Positions 54,086 through 64,000 of a stretch of DNA of 64,000 bases are shown piece by piece. The DNA lies in assembly GCF_000178975.2 (NCBI RefSeq), contig NC_015064.1:1550001-1614000 (forward strand), read 5' to 3'. Source of the stretch: Granulicella tundricola MP5ACTX9. GTDB taxonomy: Bacteria > Acidobacteriota > Terriglobia > Terriglobales > Acidobacteriaceae. A model generated the notes under the pieces. The model had not been told where the DNA came from and made no database searches. It saw nothing but the letters and a program-made list of their open reading frames with translations. The translations under genes and the position numbers were made by a program. How positions within the stretch are numbered: position 1 is the stretch's first letter; every line of letters begins with the position of its first letter.

Positions 54086-55669
54086 TCAGGCGGTGTGAAG
54101 CACTCTGAGTCTGAGCAGGTCGAAGCCGGCTCTGCCATACATCTGGCGCTTGATGAGCTTGAGCCGATGGACGTGGCCTTCCACCTGGCCCTGGCTCCAC
54201 GGGAGCTTGAGAGCCGCTTCAACCGCATCTCGATCTCTGGTCAGGTGGCTGGCGAAGCCGGCCAGTGCCGTTGTCTTCGCAGCCTCGAACCACGGTGTGA
54301 GGGCTGGAAGATCTCGCTGCGTGATGAGTCGGAAGAACTCCTTGGCCAGCTTGGCCGCGACAGACACCTCGGGTGAAGCCTGGTAGACCTGTTCAAGATA
54401 AGTCTGAGCGGAGGGCGTTTCCTTCAGGATGTGCCAGACCGTCTGCCGGACTGAGATACGTGGTGCAGCTCTGTGTGGAGCGGCTGCTGCCGAGGTCGGT
54501 TGATAGCCACGCCGGCAGCGAAGCCAGCGTCTCACGATGTTAAGTTGACCCGTGAAGCCTCGTTCCCGCAGTTCGCGCCACAGCCGGGACACGTTCCTGC
54601 AGCCCTGCTCAAGCCGTCGGTCGAGGTACTCGGCATAAGGATCGACGATGCCTGGACGTGGGCTCCGTTGCGCTTCGGGGAACGTCTCGGTTCTGAGGAA
54701 CTTGCGTACGGTGCGATGATCGAGTCCCAGCTGTCGGCCGATCGCAGCATGGGACGCTCCTGTCTGGCCCAGCCGATGCACCTCTTCGTAGCGGCTGAAG
54801 CGACGCTCCCGGTTGCGGAGGCTGGCCCGTAACTCCCACGGCGGAACCGAAGGTTGCGGAGATGTGACGACGCCTGGAACCTCCCCCATGCTGCTTCTCG
54901 CTGCTTGTGTGAGCAGTCGATGATGCGGACTGAGCGCGTTTTTCAGTGCTTCGCTCAGGTTCCGCAACAGGTGCCAGCGATCCGCCACCTGTACGGCTCC
55001 AGGCGCGGCCAACCGTGTGGCTTGAGCGTAAATACCGCCTCGGTCCCGGCTCACGATCTCACTGCCAGGATGCTCCCGAAGCCACTCAGCGACAGTTCCA
55101 GCCTCCCGGTCCGGCAGCAGATCGATCACCCTACGGCTCTCCAGATCGCACAGGATAGTGCCGTAGCGATGGCCTTTTCGCCACGCCCAGTCATCGATAC
55201 CGAGTACACGCGGAGCCACGACCGGCGCACATCGGGCGCGGCAACGAAGCTGCCGCAGTAAGGTGGAGCCACTGACCAGCAGGCCGAGACGACGGGCCAG
55301 CCGAGCTCCGGCCTGACCGCCGATCATAACCGTGATCCAGTCCAGAGCTTCACAAGAACGCAGCGTCCGCCGACTATAGCGGAGCACGGTGCCGGAAAGC
55401 GGTTCGGTAAAAATGCGCCGGCGGCAAGTCTCGACAACACAGAAGAACTTGCGGGTCTGAAGCAGGATCGAGACCGGAATACCTTCCCACGGCAGATCGC
55501 CCAGCCTGCGTAGATACCGGCTGTGAACCCGCCGCGAAGCCGTACCGCAGACAGGGCAGCAAGAGAAAGGGCGAGAGGTTCGAAGCTCAACCTCAATCAA
55601 CCCAGTCCTGGGCCGCAAACAAACCAATTCAACTTCAGAAGTGCTCGGTAGCAGCGTCCCTCGAACCAT
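54086..55669 (-). CDS. tnp: ISL3-family transposase
   Basis: 527 residues. N-terminal zinc finger CPVCGTASRRVHSRYLRRLGDLPWEGI with a second Cys pair (FCVVETCRRRIF), HTH region about 95-140, then the DDE domain: GIDDWAWRKGHRYGTILCDLE (first Asp), IVSRDRGGIYAQA (second Asp), and the Glu in the C-terminal SQGQVEGHVHRLKLIKRQMYGRAGFDLLRLRVL. This order and the ending are typical of ISL3 (Transposase_12) enzymes. Complete and without frameshifts, so likely functional. Confidence 0.95.
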   Translation of the reverse strand: MVRGTLLPSTSEVELVCLRPRTGLIEVELRTSRPFSCCPVCGTASRRVHSRYLRRLGDLPWEGIPVSILLQTRKFFCVVETCRRRIFTEPLSGTVLRYSRRTLRSCEALDWITVMIGGQAGARLARRLGLLVSGSTLLRQLRCRARCAPVVAPRVLGIDDWAWRKGHRYGTILCDLESRRVIDLLPDREAGTVAEWLREHPGSEIVSRDRGGIYAQATRLAAPGAVQVADRWHLLRNLSEALKNALSPHHRLLTQAARSSMGEVPGVVTSPQPSVPPWELRASLRNRERRFSRYEEVHRLGQTGASHAAIGRQLGLDHRTVRKFLRTETFPEAQRSPRPGIVDPYAEYLDRRLEQGCRNVSRLWRELRERGFTGQLNIVRRWLRCRRGYQPTSAAAAPHRAAPRISVRQTVWHILKETPSAQTYLEQVYQASPEVSVAAKLAKEFFRLITQRDLPALTPWFEAAKTTALAGFASHLTRDRDAVEAALKLPWSQGQVEGHVHRLKLIKRQMYGRAGFDLLRLRVLHTA

Positions 55670-55697
55670 CCGGAACCTCCAGCGTGCTACCTCCTTG

Positions 55698-57568
<1,871 letters not shown>

Positions 57569-57569
<1 letters not shown>

Positions 57570-58255
57570 TAGTTCTCCTTGTGCTTGTCTGAACGGATTT
57601 GATCGAGGATTTGTTGCATGATTCTGATCTCGGCGCGCTGGGTGTTGTCGACGTCGGTGGCGAAGTCGAAGAGGTCTGCGTCCTGTCCGGCCCCGGGCTG
57701 ATTGAAGAGGTCCTTGACCATGACGAGAGCGCCGTTGTGGTGCTGCATCATGCCGGTGAGGAAGAGGTGGTCGAACTGGGGGCCTTGGGCGTTGCGAAGG
57801 GCTTCCATCTGTGGGGGCGTGAGCATGCCAGGCATGGCTGGCATGGGTTTGCCGATCATGTCCATATCCGGCATTCCGGGCATGGACATGGAGATGGGTT
57901 CGTTGCGGGTCTCAAGCCAGCGGCGCATGAACTTGAGCTCGTCTGTCTGGGAGAGGCTGATGCGCTGGCCGATGGAGCGGACTTCCTTGTTTTCTGTGTG
58001 GGACTGGATGAGGGCCGTCATCTGGATGGCCTGGCCGTGATGCATGATCATGCCTTGCATGAAATCGATATCAGCTTGTGAGCGTTGCGGGAGAGTGCCG
58101 GTGGTGTTGGCGGGCAGGGTCTTGCTGGGGGTGCCGGGTGCTCCAGGCTGGATGATGGGTGGGGCAGATTGGGCCTGGGCGAGCGTGAAGGCGGCTGTGG
58201 TGAGTGCGAGAACGAGGGCTTGACTCAGGCTTTTGTGCGGGTGAAGGTGGGGCAT
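57569..58255 (-). CDS. Secreted DUF305 protein
   Basis: 228 residues. Signal peptide in SLSQALVLALTTAAFTLAQ. Ferritin-like DUF305 repeats: DIDFMQGMIMHHGQAIQMTALI (His pair) and FDHLFLTGMMQHHNGALVMVKDLF, with a Met-rich stretch PISMSMPGMPDMDMIGKPMPAMPGM between them. His and Met richness suggests metal, perhaps copper, binding in the periplasm (inference). I start at the ATG at 58255; longer frames lack a ribosome site and overlap the acetyltransferase tail. First gene of the DUF305-LVIVD operon. Confidence 0.87.
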
Positions 58256-58362
58256 AGGCGATGCATTCACGTTAGCATGGCGGGCGGCGCGGGTAAGCGG
58301 GGGCGCTGGAGCTGGTGGGTGAGGTGGGCGCGGATGGTGGGCCACTCGGGGGCGATGATGCT

Positions 58363-58911
58363 TTAGACGGCGGTGTCGCGGAGGGTGCCGTTGGGGGCGA
58401 TGGAGTGGGAGCGGAGGATGCCGTCGAGCTTGGCGCCGAGGCGCTCGATGGCGCGACGGGACTGGTGGTTGAGGAAGTGAGTGCGGAACTCGACCGCGAT
58501 GCAGGCCAATGATTCGAAGGCGTGGGTTAGGAGGAGGAGCTTGGCCTCCGTGTTGAGGGCGGTGCGCTGGACGCGGGCGGCGTACCAGGTGGAACCGATC
58601 TCTACGCGGCAGTTGGGGGTGTCGATGTTCATGTAGGTGGTCATGCCAACCGGGATGCCGGTGGCGTCGAGGACGGTGAAGGGAAGCATGGTGCCGGCGG
58701 CGTGAAGGGTGAGGCGCCGGGCGATTTCGGCTTCTACTTTTTCCGGGGGTGGGGCGGAGGTGTACCAGAGGGTGTGGAGATCGCCGTCCTGGACTGCGGC
58801 TGCCAAAGCGGGAGCGTGAGCCTGGGCGAGGGGGACGAGTGAGACGTGGTTGCCGGTGAGGGTGACGGGATGGAGGATGTTGGGGGTCACTGGGAGAGTA
58901 TATCGAGGCAC
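58363..58911 (-). CDS. GNAT-family N-acetyltransferase with apparent premature stop
   Basis: 182 residues from a GTG, RimJ/RimL-like: VTLTGNHVSLVPLAQAHAPALAAAV at the start, NIDTPNCRVEIGSTWYAARVQRTALNTEAKLLLLTHAFE for acetyl-CoA binding, and RTHFLNHQSRRAIERLGAKLDGILRSHSI. The frame stops at RDTAV with a TAA, where the family normally reads RDTxxYSIIxxEWPxVRxxL. Reading through gives SIIAPEWPTIRAHLTHQLQR and runs to 58267, so one base change (TAC or TTC to TAA) seems to have truncated it by 31 residues. No ribosome site is clear. Confidence 0.85.
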   Translation of the reverse strand: MPRYTLPVTPNILHPVTLTGNHVSLVPLAQAHAPALAAAVQDGDLHTLWYTSAPPPEKVEAEIARRLTLHAAGTMLPFTVLDATGIPVGMTTYMNIDTPNCRVEIGSTWYAARVQRTALNTEAKLLLLTHAFESLACIAVEFRTHFLNHQSRRAIERLGAKLDGILRSHSIAPNGTLRDTAV

Positions 58912-58924
58912 AAGGAATGTGGTT

Positions 58925-59416
58925 TCAATGTGCCGGGTCGATCAGTGCCTTGTCGATGCGGAGCAGTTCTTTGAGCAGACTTCCTCCAGGCCGGCCGGCT
59001 TTGCCGAAGAGACTTCTTTGCACCGCGATGACCTTTGGTAATGCCTGATGTAAGGCATCAAGGCCTGTCTTCGTGACCTCGACTCGCTTGGCCCGGGTAT
59101 CCGACTTACTGATTCGCCTGGAGATCATCTTTTTCGTTTCAAGAAGCTTCAGCGTCTGCGACACCTGCATCGGGTGGATACCAGCGGAGCGTGCCAATTC
59201 GATTTGGGTTACGGGCGTACCTTCGCGGCCGAACCAGGCGACTAGGGAGAGCGTGATGAACTGAAGATTGGTCAGATTGTCGAGAGTGAGGGCGCGGTCC
59301 ACCTCTCGCTGATAGTGAGCGACGATCCGCCACATGACAAATCCCACGGCATTTTCCGGCGCTCCGAGTGAGACCTCATCGAACATCCGCTGGATGGCTT
59401 GCTGGTCCTCTTTCAC
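58925..59416 (-). CDS. MarR-family transcriptional regulator
   Basis: 163 residues. Winged HTH about 45-125: LQFITLSLVAWFGREGTPVTQIELARSAGIHPMQVSQTLKLLETKKMISR (recognition helix HPMQVSQTLKLL), wing SKSDTRAKRVEVTKTG. Dimer helices at both ends. It diverges from the dihydroxyphthalate-decarboxylase-like gene, its likely target; a small palindrome lies between them. Ligand probably a phenolic or aromatic compound, by analogy with MarR pairs (inference). Confidence 0.92.
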   Translation of the reverse strand: MKEDQQAIQRMFDEVSLGAPENAVGFVMWRIVAHYQREVDRALTLDNLTNLQFITLSLVAWFGREGTPVTQIELARSAGIHPMQVSQTLKLLETKKMISRRISKSDTRAKRVEVTKTGLDALHQALPKVIAVQRSLFGKAGRPGGSLLKELLRIDKALIDPAH

Positions 59417-59480
59417 AGTCTCATCTTAGGTCAGTGTGGGGAGCAATGGACTGAAGTTGTGTTTCTGGACATCCTTTTAG

Positions 59481-59492
59481 TAAATATGTTTA
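59481..59492. promoter_or_regulatory. Possible MarR operator
   Basis: TAAATATGTTTA, an A+T-rich imperfect palindrome (TAAA...TTTA) in the 169-base gap between marR and the divergent gene. The site is short, so this is only suggestive. Confidence 0.3.
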
Positions 59493-59585
59493 TCTTATTT
59501 GCAGGCGGCCGATTTAGGGATTTTGATGAGGGACCAAGCGTTCTTCGGACCATTCCTTAGAGGCGGCAGTCAAAGGAGACTCGAT

Positions 59586-60587
59586 ATGGCAAACAAGAAA
59601 CTTGACCTTGCGTTCTGGGACTACGATCGGACCCGCGCGCTCGTGGATGGAACGGTGAAGATTGACGGCGTGGATGGAACGTTTCACAGCGCGCCGATCG
59701 TGACGGAGATCTTTCGTGGCATGATCGCCGATGGAAGCTTCGACGTATCCGAACTGGGTTTTACATACTTCCTGCGGACTTTCAAAGATGGCGAGTCACC
59801 GTTTGTTGCGATCCCTGTCTTTCCCAATCGCGCGTTCAGGCACTCCGCTATTTTCGTCAATAAAGCTAGCGGCATCGAGAAGCCGGAGGACCTCAACGGC
59901 AAGACGATTGGCGAGCTTGCTCTCTATAGTCACGATGCCGGCATCATGCCGAAAGGCATGTTGATGGATGAGTTTGGATTCAAGCCGGAGACGTGCCGCT
60001 GGGTTATCGGCGGTCTGGATTGGCCTCTCAAGGCGATTGACTTTGTGCCCCATACGCATCCGGCTAACGTGGAGGTGAGCGATATTGCGAAAGGCAAGGA
60101 GCTTGGTGCGATGCTGGAGGCCGGAGAGATTGACGCACTCATCTCCGCGGATGTGCCGAAGTGCATGTTGGAGCACTCGCCGAAGGTGCGGCGTCTCTTT
60201 CCGGATTCCAAACAGGTGGAGCAGGCCTATTACAAGCGCACGGGCATCTTTCCGATCATGCACACGGTCGTCATTCGCCGGGATCTGCTGAAGCAACATC
60301 CAGAGCTTGCGCAAGCTATCTATCAGGGTTTCTGCGATGCAAAGAAGGCCGCCGAAGACAAATACAGGCACGGCCTGATCTTTAACAGTATGGGAACCAT
60401 GTTTCCCTGGTTCAGCCAGCTCGTGGAAGAGGATGTGACGGTCCTTGGAGAGGACTGGTGGCCGTACGGCATCGCGGCGAACCGCAAGTCGATCGATGCC
60501 GTTCTGCGCTATCACCATGAGCAGGGCATCACCGACCGCCTGTTCACGATGGAAGATATCTTTCTGCCGGAGTTCCTGGGGTCTTAG
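59586..60587 (+). CDS. 4,5-dihydroxyphthalate decarboxylase-like protein (substrate-binding-protein fold)
   Basis: 333 residues. DLAFWDYDRTRALVDGTVKIDGVDGTFHSAPIVTEIFRGMI, FDVSELGFTYFL, FVAIPVFPNRAFRHSAIFVNKASGI, EKPEDLNGKTIG and MEDIFLPEFL follow the family annotated as 4,5-dihydroxyphthalate decarboxylase, which shares the PhnD/NMT1 periplasmic-binding fold. No signal peptide, so cytoplasmic. AAGGAG precedes the ATG at 59586; a longer frame to 59499 lacks one. Divergent from a MarR regulator, consistent with an inducible aromatic-acid enzyme, but true substrate is unknown. Confidence 0.85.
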   Translation: MANKKLDLAFWDYDRTRALVDGTVKIDGVDGTFHSAPIVTEIFRGMIADGSFDVSELGFTYFLRTFKDGESPFVAIPVFPNRAFRHSAIFVNKASGIEKPEDLNGKTIGELALYSHDAGIMPKGMLMDEFGFKPETCRWVIGGLDWPLKAIDFVPHTHPANVEVSDIAKGKELGAMLEAGEIDALISADVPKCMLEHSPKVRRLFPDSKQVEQAYYKRTGIFPIMHTVVIRRDLLKQHPELAQAIYQGFCDAKKAAEDKYRHGLIFNSMGTMFPWFSQLVEEDVTVLGEDWWPYGIAANRKSIDAVLRYHHEQGITDRLFTMEDIFLPEFLGS

Positions 60588-60659
60588 GGCAGCTTATTTG
60601 CGTAAACGGTTTGCTTCGCAAAGGTCACCCTGCCTGAGGTAGGGTGACCGGCGTTGTGG

Positions 60660-61592
60660 TTAGTCGAGGTAGCGGCTGGTGATTCCCTGGTAGGCGTCGA
60701 TGCGACGGTCGCGGAGGAAGGGCCAGTTGCGGCGGGTGTCTTCGAGGAGCTTGCGATCGATTTCGGCGATGAGGATCTCTTCCTTGTCATGGGAAGCCTG
60801 GGCTATGACGCGGCCGAAGGGGTCTGCGATGAAGGAGCCGCCCCAGAACTCGAGGCCGGTATCCAGCGTGTGGGGGCCGGGGCCGGGCATGGTGACACCG
60901 TTGTGGATGACGTCGCCGTACTCGTGGCCGACGCGGTTGACGGCTCCGACGAAGACTCCGTTGGCGATGGCATGGGAGCGCTGCATGGTCTGCCAGGCGG
61001 AGTACTGGGCTTCGCCGAACTCGGCTTTCTCTGAGGGGTGCCAGCCGATGGCGGTGGGATAGAAGAGGGTCTCGGCGCCTTTGAGGGCGGTGATGCGTGC
61101 GCCCTCCGGGTACCACTGGTCCCAGCAGATGAGGGTGCCGATGGGCCCCTGGGAGGATTGCTGGGCTTTGAAGCCCAAGTCGCCAGGGGTGAAGTAGAAC
61201 TTCTCGTAGTAGAGGGGGTCGTCCGGGATGTGCATCTTGCGGTAGGTGTCGGCGATCTCGCCGTTGGTTTCCAAGACGGCTACGGTGTTGTGGTAGAGGC
61301 CGGCGGCGCGTCGCTCGAAGAGGCTGGCGATGAGGACGATGCCTTCCTGCTTTGCGACCTCTGCGAGGGCTTCCGTGGATGGGCCGGGGATGGATTCGGC
61401 GGTGTCAAAGAGGGCGTGCTCCTCACGCTGGCAGAAGTATTGGGCGCGGAAGAGCTCGGGCAGGCAGACGATGTTGGCACCGGCGTGGGCCGCCTCGCGG
61501 GTCATGTGGATGGCTTTGTCGAGGTTGGCCTGGGTGTCCGGGACGCAGGACATTTGGATGAGGCCGATTTTTTTGTTTGGGGCGAGCATCAT
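60660..61592 (-). CDS. aguB: N-carbamoylputrescine amidase (nitrilase superfamily)
   Basis: 310 residues. Hydrolyses N-carbamoylputrescine to putrescine. The nitrilase triad is Glu46 (LPELF), Lys119 (YRKMH) and Cys156 (LICWDQWYPEGAR). YFTPGDLGF, GWHPSEKAEFG and SRYLD at the end are typical of AguB. AGGAG precedes the ATG. aguA is 12 kb away on the same strand, an unlinked arrangement; usually the two are adjacent. Confidence 0.94.
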   Translation of the reverse strand: MMLAPNKKIGLIQMSCVPDTQANLDKAIHMTREAAHAGANIVCLPELFRAQYFCQREEHALFDTAESIPGPSTEALAEVAKQEGIVLIASLFERRAAGLYHNTVAVLETNGEIADTYRKMHIPDDPLYYEKFYFTPGDLGFKAQQSSQGPIGTLICWDQWYPEGARITALKGAETLFYPTAIGWHPSEKAEFGEAQYSAWQTMQRSHAIANGVFVGAVNRVGHEYGDVIHNGVTMPGPGPHTLDTGLEFWGGSFIADPFGRVIAQASHDKEEILIAEIDRKLLEDTRRNWPFLRDRRIDAYQGITSRYLD

Positions 61593-61832
61593 TACTCCTG
61601 GCGCATTGCTTGCGCCTCTGTGTCTATTTTAGATGTTGAGCGGACCTGCGGGATGCGCTTGCGCGTAACGGGCACCTAATCCCATAGTGAGGGAAACTTA
61701 TGGGTTATTTACATGAACATCTGGTAAGTTTGAGGTGGGACTCTTTCTGTCTTCTCTGTCCCGGCCACGCACATCTGATCTGCACCTGAAACCTTGTGGG
61801 GAACGACCCGCACCCATCTGAAAAGGAGCACC

Positions 61833-64000
<2,168 letters not shown>

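Noticed and set aside
53823-54228. Frames of 71 and 111 residues spanning the left IS end as separate genes
   Set aside because: The first is antisense-like, and the second is IS sequence joined to the displaced LVIVD end, not a gene of its own.

Overview
The window looks like a chromosomal segment of a soil Acidobacteriaceae bacterium (class Terriglobia, near Granulicella/Edaphobacter/Terriglobus). This is inferred from the high G+C, the protein families (two-component propeller kinases, S53 peptidases, LVIVD and DUF305 proteins, a Wzi-like capsule protein, E. coli-type homodimeric AceE) and short dispersed intergenic repeats. It is mostly ordinary core and accessory chromosome, with one insertion sequence and several broken genes. 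No rRNA, tRNA, CRISPR array or prophage was seen.

Layout. 1-7.3 kb: a TetR regulator cut by the window edge with an SDR enzyme; a divergent SDR/TetR pair sharing two operator-like palindromes; groES-groEL behind a consensus promoter and a CIRCE element; a small secreted protein overlapping a pteridine-reductase-like SDR. 7.3-11.2 kb: a CpsB/YwqE-type tyrosine phosphatase, purQ, a cytoplasmic GH13 amylase, a half-size AI-2E-family protein, and cspA with a strong terminator. 11.6-15.4 kb: a LuxR-type response regulator with its propeller histidine kinase, the kinase split by two apparent one-base deletions. 15.5-19.7 kb: a small membrane protein, a nitrate/taurine-type ABC transporter (fused double permease plus ATPase) and a REC-only response regulator.

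19.7-31.1 kb is an exopolysaccharide/capsule locus. It holds a WcaF-like acetyltransferase, two GT4 glycosyltransferases, a Wza-like export protein and a Wzc-like tyrosine autokinase on the minus strand, then UDP-glucose dehydrogenase and UDP-xylose synthase on the plus strand, then a Wzi-like protein. The kinase would be opposed by the phosphatase at 7.3 kb, and Ugd and Uxs would supply UDP-glucuronate and UDP-xylose. No flippase or polymerase is present here.

31-50 kb: aceE followed by a degenerate E1-alpha-like protein, argJ, a Gfo/Idh/MocA oxidoreductase, a TolC-EmrA pair without a pump, a GH5 glycosidase, Dps, ubiX, a YkgJ-type protein, purB, a glutaredoxin, an SDR, and a tightly overlapping aguA-hypothetical-tadA operon whose TadA carries a C-terminal DUF3175-like domain. 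49-58 kb: secreted oligogalacturonate lyase, a large S53 peptidase, and a DUF305-LVIVD operon whose LVIVD gene was cut near its 3' end by an ISL3-family element with a perfect 8-bp target duplication. 58-64 kb: a GNAT gene with an apparent nonsense mutation, a MarR regulator divergent from a dihydroxyphthalate-decarboxylase-like protein, aguB, glnA and the start of mdh.

The most interesting items are the traceable IS insertion, the TadA-DUF3175 fusion, the degenerate E1-alpha partner next to aceE, a 19-bp box repeated 30 kb apart, and a set of single-base homopolymer lesions that may be real decay or assembly error.
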